Shown piece after piece: positions 28,101 to 41,622 of a DNA stretch of 64,000 nt (its first letter is position 1; each line of letters begins with the position of its first letter). A program made the translations under genes and the position numbers. The notes under the pieces are model-generated. The model did not search any database. It worked only from the letters and a program-made list of their open reading frames with translations, and had not been told where the DNA came from. The stretch is taken from the NCBI RefSeq assembly GCF_003286085.1, contig NW_020825574.1:1-64000 (forward strand). Reading direction: 5' to 3'. This DNA comes from Drosophila persimilis. Lineage: Eukaryota > Arthropoda > Insecta > Diptera > Drosophilidae.

Positions 28101-31100
28101 TGGCTTCTGCACTTATATAGAACCCTTCCCTATCCAGCACTGGCATGTATACTAAACCACTGCACCTATATAGCATCCACGCTCCAGGAAATGTGGCAGG
28201 ATCGCATATTTTGGGCATAAGCACCAATATGGCAATATAGCCCCAAAAAAGTGGAACCTCCGCAACTATATGGCACCTGCACTTATATAGAACCCTTCCC
28301 TATCCAGCACTGGCATGTATACTAAACCACTGCACCTATATAGCATCCACGCTCCAGGAAATGTGGCAGGATCGCATATTTTGGGCATAAGCACCAATAT
28401 GGCAATATAGCCCCAAAAAAGTGGAACCTCCGCAACTATATGGCACCTGCACTTATATAGAACCCTTCCCTATCCAGCACTGGCATGTATACTGAACCAC
28501 CGCACCTATATAGCATCCACGCTCCAGGAAATGTGGCAGGATCGTATATTTTGGGCATAAGCACCAATATGGCAATATAGCCCCAATAAAGTGGAACCTC
28601 CGCAACTATATGGCACCTGCACTTATATAGAACACTTCCCTATCCAGCACTGGCATGTATACCGAACCACCGCACCTATATAGCATCCACGCTGCAGGAA
28701 ATGTGGCAGGATCGCACATCTTGGGCATAAGCACCAATATGGCAATATAGCCCCAAAAAAGTGGAACCTCCGCAACTATATGGCACCTGCACTTATATAG
28801 AACACTTCCCTATCCAGCACTGGCATGTATACTGAACCACCGCACCTATATAGCACCCACGCTCCAGGAAATGTGGCAGGATCGTATATTTTGGGCATAA
28901 GCACCAATATGGCAATATAGCCCCAAAAAAGTGGAACCTCCGCAACTATATGGAACCTGCACTTATATAGAACCCTTCCCTATCCAGCACTGGCATGTAT
29001 ACTGAACCACCGCACCTGTATAGCATCCACGCTCCAGGAAATGTGGCAGGATCGTATATTTTGGGCATAAGCACCAATATGGCAATATAGCCCCAAAAAA
29101 AGTGGAACCTCCGCAACTATATGGCTTTTGCACTTATATAGAACCCTTCCCTATCCAGCACTGGCATGCATACTGAACCACCGCACCTATATAGCACCCA
29201 CGCTCTAGGAAATTTGGCAGGATCGCAAGAGGATCTTGGCCTAAAAAAGTGTAACCACCGAAATTATATGACACCTATACTTATATAGAAACCTTCCCTA
29301 TACAGCACTTGCATGTATATTGAACCACCGCACCTATATAGCACCCACGCTCTAGGAAATTTGGCAGGATCGCATATTTTGGGCATAAGCACCAATATGG
29401 CAATATAGACCCAAAAAAGTGGAACCTCCGCAACTATATGGCACCTGCACTTATATAGAACCCTTCCCTATCCAGCACTGTCATGTATACTGAACCACCG
29501 CACCTATATAGCATCCACGCTCCAGGAAATGTGGCAGGATCGTATATTTTGGGCATAAGCACCAATATGGCAATATAGCCCCAAAAAAGTGGAACCTCCG
29601 CAACTATATGGCTTCTGCACTTATATAGAACCCTTCCCTATCCAGCACTGGCATGTATACTGAACTACCGCACCTATATAGCATCCACGCTCCACGAAAT
29701 GTGGCAGGATCGTATATTTTGGGCATAAGCACCAATATGGCAATATAGCCCCAAAAAAGTGGAACCTCCGCAACTATATGGCACCTGCACTTATATAGAA
29801 CCCTTCCCTATCCAGCACTGGCATGTATACTAAACCACTGCACCTATATAGCATCCACGCTCCAGGAAATGTGGCAGGATCGTATATTTTGGGCATAAGC
29901 ACCAATATGGCAATATAGCGCCAAAAAAGTGGAACCTCCGCCACTATATGGCACCTGCACTTATATAGAACCCTTCCCTATCCAGCACTGTCATGTATAC
30001 TGAACCACCGCACCTATATAGCATCCACGCTCCAGGAAATGTGGCAGGATCGTATATTTTGGGCATAAGCACCAATATGGCAATATAGCCCCAAAAAAGT
30101 GGAACCTCCGCAACTATATGGCACCTGCACTTATATAGAACCCTTCCCTATCCAGCACTGGCATGTATACTGAACCACCGCACCTATATAGCACCCACGC
30201 TCCAGGAAATGTGGCAGGATCGCATATTTTGGGCATAAGCACCAATATGGCAATATAGCCCCAAAAAAGTGGAACCTCCGCAACTATATGGCTTCTGCAC
30301 TTATATAGAACCCTTCCCTATCCAGCACTGGCATGTATACTGAACCACCGCACCTATATAGCATCCACGCTCCAGGAAATATGGCAGGATCGTATATTTT
30401 GGGCATAAGCACCAATATGGCAATATAGCCCCAAAAAAGTGTAACCTCCGCAACTATATGGCACATGCACTTATATAGAACCCTTCCCTATCCAGCACTG
30501 GCATGTATACTGAACCACCGCACCTATATAGCCCCCACGCTCCAGGAAATGTGGCAGGATCGCACATCTTGGGAACTAGCACCAATATGGCACTCTAGCC
30601 TCAAAAAAGAGGAACTCCGCAACTATATGGCACCTGCACTTATATAGAACCCTTCCCTATCCAGCACTGGCATGTATACTGAATCACCGCGCCTATATAG
30701 CACCCACGCTCCAGGAAATGTGGCAGGATCGCACATCTCGGGCATAAGCACCAATATGGCAATATAGCCCCAAAAAAGTGGAACCTCCGCAACTATATGG
30801 CACCTGCACTTATATAGAACCCTTCCCTATCCAGCACTGGCATGTATACTGAACCACCGCACCTATATAGCACCCACGCTCCAGGAAATGTGGCAGGATC
30901 GCATATTTTGGGCATAAGCACCAATATGGCAATATAGCCCCAAAAAAAGTGGAACCTCCGCAACTATATGGCTTTTGCACTTATATAGAACCCTTCCCTA
31001 TCCAGCACTGGCATGTATACTGAACCACCGCACCTATATAGCATCCACGCTCCAGGAAATGTGGCAGGATCGCATATTTTGGGCATAAGCACAAATATGG

Positions 31101-34100
31101 CAATATAGCCCCAAAAAAATTGTTGCACTAGCAACAATACGGCACTCTAGCCTCAAAAAAGTGTAACTCCGCAACTATATGGCACCTGCACTTATATATA
31201 GCCCTTCCCTATCCAGCACTGGCATGCATACTGAACCACCGCACCTATATAGCACCCACGCTCTAGGAAATTTGGCAGGATCGCAAGAGGATCTTGGCCT
31301 AAAAAAGTGTAACCACCGAAATTATATGACACCTATACTTATATAGAAACCTTCCCTATACAGCACTTGCATGTATATTGAACCACCGCACCTATATAGC
31401 ACCCACGCTCTAGGAAATTTGGCAGGATCGCATATTTTGGGCATAAGCACCAATATGGCAATATAGACCCAAAAAAGTGGAACCTCCGCAACTATATGAC
31501 ACCTATACTTATATAGAAACCTTCCCTATACAGCACTTGCATGTATATTGAACCACCGCACCTATATAGCACCCACGCTCTAGGAAATTTGGCAGGATCG
31601 CATATTTTGGGCATAAGCACCAATATGGCAATATAGCCCCAAAAAAGTGGAACCTCCGCAACTATATGGCACCTGCACTTATATAGAACCCTTCCCTATC
31701 CAGCACTGGCATGTATACTGAACCACCGCACCTATATAGCACCCACGCTCCAGGAAATGTGGCAGGATCGCATATTTTGGGCATAAGCACCAAAAAAGTG
31801 GAACCTCCGCAACTATATGGCACATGCACTTGTATAGAACCCTTCCCTATCCAGCACTGGCATGTATACTGAACCACCGCACCTATATAGCCCCCACGCT
31901 CCAGGAAATGTGGCAGGATCGCACATCTTGGGAACTAGCACCAATATGGCACTCTAGCCTCAAAAAAGTGGAACTCCGCAACTATATGGCACCTGCACTT
32001 ATATAGAACCCTTCCCTATCCAGCACTGGCATGTATACTGAACCACCGCACCTATATAGCATCCACGCTCCAGGAAATGTGGCAGGATCGTATATTTTGG
32101 GCATAAGCACCAATATGGCAATATAGCCCCAAAAAAGTGGAACCTCCGCAACTATGTGGCACCTGCACTTATATAGAACTCTTCCCTATCCAGCACTGGC
32201 ATGTATACTGAACCACCGCACCTATATAGCATCCACGCTCCAGGAAATGTGGCAGGATCGTATATTTTGGGCATAAGCACCAATATGGCAATATAGCCCC
32301 AAAAAAGTGGAACCTCCGCAACTATATGGCACCTGCACTTATATAGAACCCTTCCCTATCCAGCACTGGCATGTATACTGAACCACCGCACCTATATAGC
32401 ACCCACGCTCTAGGAAATTTGGCAGGATCGCATATTTTGGGCATAAGCACCAATATGGCAATATAGACCCAAAAAACTGGAACCTCCGCAACTATATGGC
32501 ACCTGCACTTATATAGAACCCTTCCCTATCCAGCACTGGCATGTATACTGAACCACCGCACCTATATAGCATCCACGCTCCAGGAAATGTGGCAGGATCG
32601 CATATTTTGGGCATAAGCACCAATATGGCAATATAGCCCCAAAAAAGTGGAACCTCCGCAACTATATGGCACCTGCACTTATATAGAACCCTTCACTATC
32701 CAGCACTGGCATGTATACTGAACCACCGCACCTATATAGCACCCACGCTCCAGGAAATGTGGCAGGATCGCACATCTCGGGCATAAGCACCAATATGGCA
32801 ATATAGCCCCAAAAAAGTGGAACCTCCGCAACTATATGGCACATGCACTTATATAGAACCCTTCCCTATCCAGCACTGGCATGTATACTGAACCACCGCA
32901 CCTATATAGCCCCCACGCTCCAGGAAATGTGGCAGGATCGCACATCTTGGGAACTAGCACCAATATGGCACTCTAGCCTCAAAAAAGTGGAACTCCGCAA
33001 CTATATGGCACCTGCACTTATATAGAACCCTTCCCTATCCAGCACTGGCATGTATACTGAACCACCGCACCTATATAGCATCCACGCTCCAGGAAATGTG
33101 GCAGGATCGTATATTTTGGGCATAAGCACCAATATGGCAATATAGCCCCAAAAAAGTGGAACCTCCGCAACTATGTGGCACATGCACTTATATAGAACTC
33201 TTCCCTATCCAGCACTGGCATGTATACTGAACCACCGCACCTATATAGCCCCCACGCTCCAGGAAATGTGGCAGGATCGCACATCTTGGGAACTAGCACC
33301 AATATGGCACTCTAGCCTCAAAAAAGTGGAACTCCGCAACTATATGGCACCTGCACTTATATACAACCCTTCCCTATCCAGCACTGGCATGTATACTGAA
33401 CCACCGCACCTATATAGCACCCACGCTCCAGGAAATGTGGCAGGATCGCACATCTCGGGCATAAGCACCAATATGGCAATATAGCCCCAAAAAAGTGGAA
33501 CCTCCGCAACTATATGGCACCTGCACTTATATAGAACCCTTCCCTATCCAGCACTGGCATGTATACTGAACCACCGCACCTATATAGCACCCACGCTCTA
33601 GGAAATTTGGCAGGATCGCATATTTTGGGCATAAGCACCAATATGGCAATATAGACCCAAAAAAGTGGAACCTCCGCAACTATATGGCACCTGCACTTAT
33701 ATAGAACCCTTCCCTATCCAGCACTGGCATGTATACTGAACCACCGCACATATATAGCATCCACGCTGCAGGAAAAGTGGCAGGATCGCACATCTTGGGC
33801 ATAAGCACCAATATGGCAATATAGCCCCAAAAAAGTGGAACCTCCGCAACTATATGGCACCTGCACTTATATAGAACCCGTCCCTATCCAGCACTGGCAT
33901 GTATACTGAACCACCGCACCTATATAGCACCCACGCTCTAGGAAATTTGGCAGGATCGCATATTTTGGGCATAAGCACCAATATGGCAATATAGACCCAA
34001 AAAAGTGGAACCTCCGCAACTATATGGCACCTGCACTTATATAGAACCCTTCCCTATCCAGCACTGGCATGTATACTGAACCACCGCACCTATATAGCAT

Positions 34101-35221
34101 CCACGCTCCAGGAAATGTGGCAGGATCGCATATTTTGGGCATAAGCACCAATATGGCAATATAGACCCAAAAAAGTGGAACCTCCGCAACTATATGGCAC
34201 CTGCACTTATATAGAACCCTTCCCTATCCAGCACTGGCATGTATACTGAACCACCGCACCTATATAGCATCCACGCTGCAGGAAAAGTGGCAGGATCGCA
34301 CATCTTGGGCATAAGCACCAATATGGCAATATAGCCCCAAAAAAGTGGAACCTCCGCAACTATATGGCACCTGCACTTATATAGAACCCGTCCCTATCCA
34401 GCACTGGCATGTATACTGAACCACCGCACCTATATAGCACCCACGCTCCAGGAAATGTGGCAGGATCGCACATCTTGGGCATAAGCACCAATATGGCAAT
34501 ATAGCCCCAAAAAAGTGGAACCTCCGCAACTATATGGCACCTGCACTTATATAGAACACTTCCCTATCCAGCACTGGCATGTATACTGAACCACCGCACC
34601 TATATAGCATCCACGCTGCAGGAAATGTGGCAGGATCGCACATCTTGGGCATAAGCACCAATATGGCAATATAGCCCCAAAAAAGTGGAACCTCCGCAAC
34701 TATATGGCACCTGCACTTATATAGAACACTTCCCTATCCAGCACTGGCATGTATACTGAATCACCGCACCTATATAGCACCCACGCTCCAGGAAATGTGG
34801 CAGGATCGCACATCTCGGGCATAAGCACCAATATGGCAATATAGCCCCAAAAAAGTGGAACCTCCGCAACTATATGGCACCTGCACTTATATAGAACCCT
34901 TCCCTATCCAGCACTGGCATGTTTACTGAACCACCGCACCTATATAGCATCCACGCTCCAGGAAATGGGGCAGGATCGCATATTTTGCGCATAAGCACCA
35001 ATATGGCAATATAGCCCCAAAAAAGTGGAACCTCCGCAACTATATGGCACCTGCACTTATATAGAACCCTTCCCTATCCAGCACTGGCATGTATACTGAA
35101 CCACCGCACCTATATAGCACCCACGCTCCAGGAAATGTGGCAGGATCGCACATCTCGGGCATAAGCACCAATATGGCAATATAGCCCCAAAAAAGTGGAA
35201 CCTCCGCAACTATATGGCACC
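25199..35221. repeat. 170-bp satellite array, multi-subfamily
   Basis: About 59 monomers with much more variety than the left array. Recurring marks include gcttctgcac, actaaaccactgc, gctgcagg, gaacacttcc, gtccctatcc, and a variant with aactagcacc and cactctagcctc. The divergent dimer reappears at 25217, 29166 and 31140. From about 30421 on, the order of variants is repeated from about 35450, giving a higher-order block. The array ends at a satellite/LTR junction at 35221/35222. Confidence 0.95.
31119..31138. repeat. hairpin spacer, copy 4
   Basis: Same 8-bp arms and acta loop as at 13434, within the divergent satellite block. Confidence 0.85.
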
Positions 35222-35428
35222 TATAATGTTATGGCTACGGGCTGGTTAAATCTTTTTGGCAATGCAGCCTCAGCAGGAAAGGGAATCGGGGTTAGTGCAC
35301 TATACTGCGCTCTGGGCTCAGCTCGCCGGATGGGGTCGGGGTCTTTCCTATCCCTATACTTCCTTGTTCTCGCCATATTATACAAATTTAAGTGCACTTA
35401 CACAGAATCTACTTTGATCAAAACACAA
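35222..35428 (-). repeat. truncated LTR end of element 2 family inside satellite
   Basis: 207 bp matching 41623-41829, the downstream (U5) end of element 2's LTR on the minus strand. The left junction is the same base of the monomer (ggcacc|tataatg) as at 41622/41623. The right end stops inside the LTR after aaaacacaa; four filler bases follow and satellite resumes in mid-monomer. There is no second LTR end and no target duplication, so it is a rearranged or duplicated junction, not an independent insertion. Confidence 0.92.
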
Positions 35429-35432
35429 AGCA

Positions 35433-38400
35433 CATAAGCACCAATATGGCAATATAGCCCCAAAAAAGTGGAACCTCCGCAACTATATGGCACATGCACT
35501 TATATAGAACCCTTCCCTATCCAGCACTGGCATGTATACTGTACCACCGCACCTATATAGCCCCCACGCTCCAGGAAATGTGGCAGGATCGCACATCTTG
35601 GGAACTAGCACCAATATGGCACTCTAGCCTCAAAAAAGAGGAACTCCGCAACTATATGGCACCTGCACTTATATAGAACCCTTCCCTATCCAGCACTGGC
35701 ATGTATACTGAATCACCGCGCCTATATAGCACCCACGCTCCAGGAAATGTGGCAGGATCGCACATCTCGGGCATAAGCACCAATATGGCAATATAGCCCC
35801 AAAAAAGTGGAACCTCCGCAACTATATGGCACCTGCACTTATATAGAACCCTTCCCTATCCAGCACTGGCATGTATACTGAACCACCGCACCTATATAGC
35901 ACCCACGCTCCAGGAAATGTGGCAGGATCGCATATTTTGGGCATAAGCACCAATATGGCAATATAGCCCCAAAAAAAGTGGAACCTCCGCAACTATATGG
36001 CTTTTGCACTTATATAGAACCCTTCCCTATCCAGCACTGGCATGTATACTGAACCACCGCACCTATATAGCATCCACGCTCCAGGAAATGTGGCAGGATC
36101 GCATATTTTGGGCATAAGCACAAATATGGCAATATAGCCCCAAAAAAATTGTTGCACTAGCAACAATACGGCACTCTAGCCTCAAAAAAGTGTAACTCCG
36201 CAACTATGCGGCACCTGCACTTATATATAGCCCTTCCCTATCCAGCACTGGCATGCATACTGAACCACCGCACCTATATAGCACCCACGCTCTAGGAAAT
36301 TTGGCAGGATCGCAAGAGGATCTTGGCCTAAAAAAGTGTAACCACCGAAATTATATGACACCTATACTTATATAGAAACCTTCCCTATACAGCACTTGCA
36401 TGTATATTGAACCACCGCACCTATATAGCACCCACGCTCTAGGAAATTTGGCAGGATCGCATATTTTGGGCATAAGCACCAATATGGCAATATAGACCCA
36501 AAAAAGTGGAACCTCCGCAACTATATGGCACCTGCACTTATATAGAACCCTTCCCTATCCAGCACTGGCATGTATACTGAACCACCGCACCTATATAGCA
36601 TCCACGCTCCAGGAAATGTGGCAGGATCGTATATTTTGGGCATAAGCACCAATATGGCAATATAGCCCCAAAAAAGTGGAACCTCCGCAACTATATGGCA
36701 CCTGCACTTATATAGAACCCTTCCCTATCCAGCACTGGCATGTATACTGAACCACCGCACCTATATAGCACCCACGCTCCAGGAAATGTGGCAGGATCGC
36801 ATATTTTGGGCATAAGCACCAATATGGCAATATAGCCCCAAAAAAGTGGAACCTCCGCAACTATATGGCTTCTGCACTTATATAGAACCCTTCCCTATCC
36901 AGCACTGGCATGTATACTGAACCACCGCACCTATATAGCATCCACGCTCCAGGAAATGTGGCAGGATCGTATATTTTGGGCATAAGCACCAATATGGCAA
37001 TATAGCCCCAAAAAAGTGGAACCTCCGCAACTATATGGCACATGCACTTATATAGAACCCTTCCCTATCCAGCACTGGCATGTATACTGAACCACCGCAC
37101 CTATATAGCCCCCACGCTCCAGGAAATGTGGCAGGATCGCACATCTTGGGAACTAGCACCAATATGGCACTCTAGCCTCAAAAAAGTGGAACTCCGCAAC
37201 TATATGGCACCTGCACTTATATAGAACCCTTCCCTATCCAGCACTGGCATGTATACTGAACCACCGCACCTATATAGCATCCACGCTCCAGGAAATGTGG
37301 CAGGATCGTATATTTTGGGCATAAGCACCAATATGGCAATATAGCCCCAAAAAAGTGGAACCTCCGCAACTATATGGCACCTGCACTTATATAGAACTCT
37401 TCCCTATCCAGCACTGGCATGTATACTGAACCACCGCACCTATATAGCATCCACGCTCCAGGAAATGTGGCAGGATCGTATATTTTGGGCATAAGCACCA
37501 ATATGGCAATATAGCCCCAAAAAAGTGGAACCTCCGCAACTATATGGCACCTGCACTTATATAGAACCCTTCCCTATCCAGCACTGGCATGTATACTGAA
37601 CCACCGCACCTATATAGCACCCACGCTCTAGGAAATTTGGCAGGATCGCATATTTTGGGCATAAGCACCAATATGGCAATATAGACCCAAAAAAGTGGAA
37701 CCTCCGCAACTATATGGCACCTGCACTTATATAGAACCCTTCCCTATCCAGCACTGGCATGTATACTGAACCACCGCACCTATATAGCATCCACGCTCCA
37801 GGAAACGTGGCAGGATCGCATATTTTGGGCATAAGCACCAATATGGCAATATAGCCCCAAAAAAGTGGAACCTCCGCAACTATATGGCACCTGCACTTAT
37901 ATAGAACCCTTCACTATCCAGCACTGGCATGTATACTGAACCACCGCACCTATATAGCACCCACGCTCCAGGAAATGTGGCAGGATCGCACATCTCGGGC
38001 ATAAACACCAATATGGCAATATAGCCCCAAAAAAGTGGAACCTCTGCAACTATATGGCACCTGCACTTATATAGAACCCTTCCCTATCCAGCACTGGCAT
38101 GTATACTGAACCACCGCACCTATATAGCATCCACGCTCCAGGAAATGTGGCAGGATCGTATATTTTGGGCATAAGCACCAATATGGCAATATAGCCCCAA
38201 AAAAGTGGAACCTCCGCAACTATATGGCACCTGCACTTATATAGAACCCGTCCCTATCCAGCACTGGCATGTATACTGAACCACCGCACCTATATAGCAC
38301 TCACGCTCCAGGAAATGTGGCAGGATCGCACATCTCGGGCATAAGCACCAATATGGCAATATAGACCCAAAAAAGTGGAACCTCCGCAACTATATGGCAC

Positions 38401-41400
38401 CTGCACTTATATAGAACCCTTCCCTATCCAGCACTGGCATGTATACTGAACCACCGCACCTATATAGCATCCACGCTGCAGGAAATGTGGCAGGATCGCA
38501 CATCTTGGGCATAAGCACCAATATGGCAATATAGCCCCAAAAAAGTGGAACCTCCGCAACTATATGGCACCTGCACTTATATAGAATACTTCCCTATCCA
38601 GCACTGGCATGTATACTGAATCACCGCACCTATATAGCACCCACGCTCCAGGAAATGTGGCAGGGATCGCACATCTCGGGCATAAGCACCAATATGGCAA
38701 TATAGCCCCAAAAAAGTGGAACCTCCGCAACTATATGGCACCTGCACTTATATAGAACCCTTCCCTATCCAGCACTGGCATGTATACTGAACCACCGCAC
38801 CTATATAGCACCCACGCTCCAGGAAATGTGGCAGGATCGCACATCTCGGGCATAAGCACCAATATGGCAATATAGCCCCAAAAAAGTGGAACCTCCGCAA
38901 CTATATGGCACCTGCACTTATATAGAACACTTCCCTATCCAGCACTGGCATGTATACTGAATCACCGCACCTATATAGCACCCACGCTCCAGGAAATGTG
39001 GCAGGATCGCACATCTCGGGCATAAGCACCAATATGGCAATATAGCCCCAAAAAAGTGGAACCTCCGCAACTATATGGCACCTGCACTTATATAGAACCC
39101 TTCCCTATCCAGCACTGGCATGTATACTGAACCACCGCACCTATATAGCATCCACGCTCCAGGAAATGTGGCGGGATCGCACATCTCGGGCATAAGCACC
39201 AATATGGCAATATAGCCCCAAAAAAGTGGAACCTCCGCAACTATATGGCACCTGCACTTATATAGAACCCTTCCCTATCCAGCACTGGCATGTATACTGA
39301 ACCACCGCACCTATATAGCATCCACGCTCCAGGAAATGTGGCATGATCGCATATTTTGGGCATAAGCACCAATATGGCAATATAGACCCAAAAAAGTGGA
39401 ACCTCCGCAACTATAAGGCACATGCACTTATATAGAACCCTTCCCTATCCAGCACTGCCATGCATACTGAACCACCGCACCTATATAGCACCCACGCTCC
39501 AGGAAATGTGGCAGGATCGCACATCTTGGGCATAAGCACCAATATGGCAATATAGCCCCAAAAAAGTGGAACCTCCGCAACTATATGGCACCTGCACTTA
39601 TATAGAACACTTCCCTATCCAGCATACTGAACCACCGCACCTATATAGCATCCACGCTGCAGGAAATGTGATAGGATCGCACATCTTGGGCATAAGCACC
39701 AATATGGCAATATAGCCCCAAAAAAGTGGAACCTCCGCAACTATATGGCACCTGCACTTATATAGAACACTTCCCTATCCAGCACTGGCATGTATACTGA
39801 ATCACCGCACCTATATAGCACCCACGCTCCAGGAAATGTGACAGGATCGCACATCTCGGGCATAAGCACCAATATGGCAATATAGCCCCAAAAAAGTGGA
39901 ACCTCCGCAACTATATGGCACCTGCACTTATATAGAACCCTTCCCTATCCAGCACTGGCATGTATACTGAACCACCGCACCTATATAGCACCCACGCTCC
40001 AGGAAATGTGGCAGGATCGCATATTTTGGGCATAAGCACCAATATGGCAATATAGACCCAAAAAAGTGGAACCTCCGCAACTATATGGCACCTGCACTTA
40101 TATAGAACCCTTCCCTATCCAGCACTGGCATGTATACTGAACCACCGCACCTATATAGCATCCACGCTGCAGGAAAAGTGGCAGGATCGCACATCTTGGG
40201 CATAAGCACCAATATGGCAATATAGCCCCAAAAAAGTGGAACCTCCGCAACTATATGGCACCTGCACTTATATAGAACCCGTCCCTATCCAGCACTGGCA
40301 TGCATACTGAACCACCGCACCTATATAGCACCCACGCTCTAGGAAATGTGGCAGGATCGCATATTTTGGGCATAAGCACCAATATGGCAATATAGACCCA
40401 AAAAAGTGGAACCTCCGCAACTATATGGCACCTGCACTTATATAGAACCCTTCCCTATCCAGCACTGGCATGTATACTGAACCACCGCACCTATATAGCA
40501 TCCACGCTGCAGGAAAAGTGGCAGGATCGCACATCTTGGGCATAAGCACCAATATGGCAATATAGCCCCAAAAAAGTGGAACCTCCGCAACTATATGGCA
40601 CCTGCACTTATATAGAACCCGTCCCTATCCAGCACTGGCATGTATACTGAACCACCGCACCTATATAGCACCCACGCTCCAGGAAATGTGTCAGGATCGC
40701 ACATCTTGGGCATAAGCACCAATATGGCAATATAGCCCCAAAAAAGTGGAACCTCCGCAACTATATGGCACCTGCACTTATATAGAACACTTCCCTATCC
40801 AGCACTGGCATGTATACTGAACCACCGCACCTATATAGCATCCACGCTGCAGGAAAAGTGGCAGGATCGCACATCTTGGGCATAAGCACCAATATGGCAA
40901 TATAGCCCCAAAAAAGTGGAACCTCCGCAACTATATGGCACCTGCACTTATATAGAACACTTTCCTATCCAGCACTGGCATGTATACTGAATCACCGCAC
41001 CTATATAGCACCCACGCTCCAGGAAATGTGGCAGGATCGCACATCTCGTGCATAAGCACCAATATGGCAATATAGCCCCAAAAAAGTGGAACCTCCGCAA
41101 CTATATGGCACCTGCACTTATATAGAACCCTTCCCTATCCAGCACTGGCATGTATACTGAACCACCGCACCTATATAGCATCCACGCTCCAGGAAATGTG
41201 GCAGGATCGCATATTTTGGGCATAAGCACCAATATGGCAATATAGCCCCAAAAAAGTGGAACCTCCGCAACTATATGGCACCTGCACTTATATAGAACCC
41301 TTCCCTATCCAGCACTGGCATGTATACTGAACCACCGCACCTATATAGCACTCACGCTCCAGGAAATGTGGCAGGATCGCACATCTCGGGCATAAGCACC

Positions 41401-41622
41401 AATATGGCAATATAGCCCCAAAAAAGTGGAACCTCCGCAACTATATGGCACCTGCACTTATATAGAACCCTTCCCTATCCAGCACTGGCATGTATACTGA
41501 ACCACCGCACCTATATAGCATCCACGCTCCAGGAAATGTGGCAGGATCGCATATTTTGGGCATAAGCACCAATATGGCAATATAGCCCCAAAAAAGTGGA
41601 ACCTCCGCAACTATATGGCACC
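35433..41622. repeat. 170-bp satellite array, second higher-order block
   Basis: About 36 monomers following the order of variants seen in 30421-35221. Examples: hairpin 31119 corresponds to 36148, gaactcttcc 32176 to 37395, cttcactatcc 32693 to 37911, and cccgtccctatcc 34388 to 40619. Offsets grow from about 5.03 to 6.23 kb as extra monomers are added. One copy (about 39620) lost 14 bp or so. The last four bases (CACC) are the target duplication of element 2. Confidence 0.94.
36148..36167. repeat. hairpin spacer, copy 5
   Basis: Same 8-bp arms and acta loop, exactly 5029 bp from copy 4. Confidence 0.85.

Noticed and set aside
35195-35437. 80-codon ORF across satellite and LTR (a relative at 41596-41850)
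   Set aside because: It reads through a junction of unrelated sequences, against the element's sense strand.
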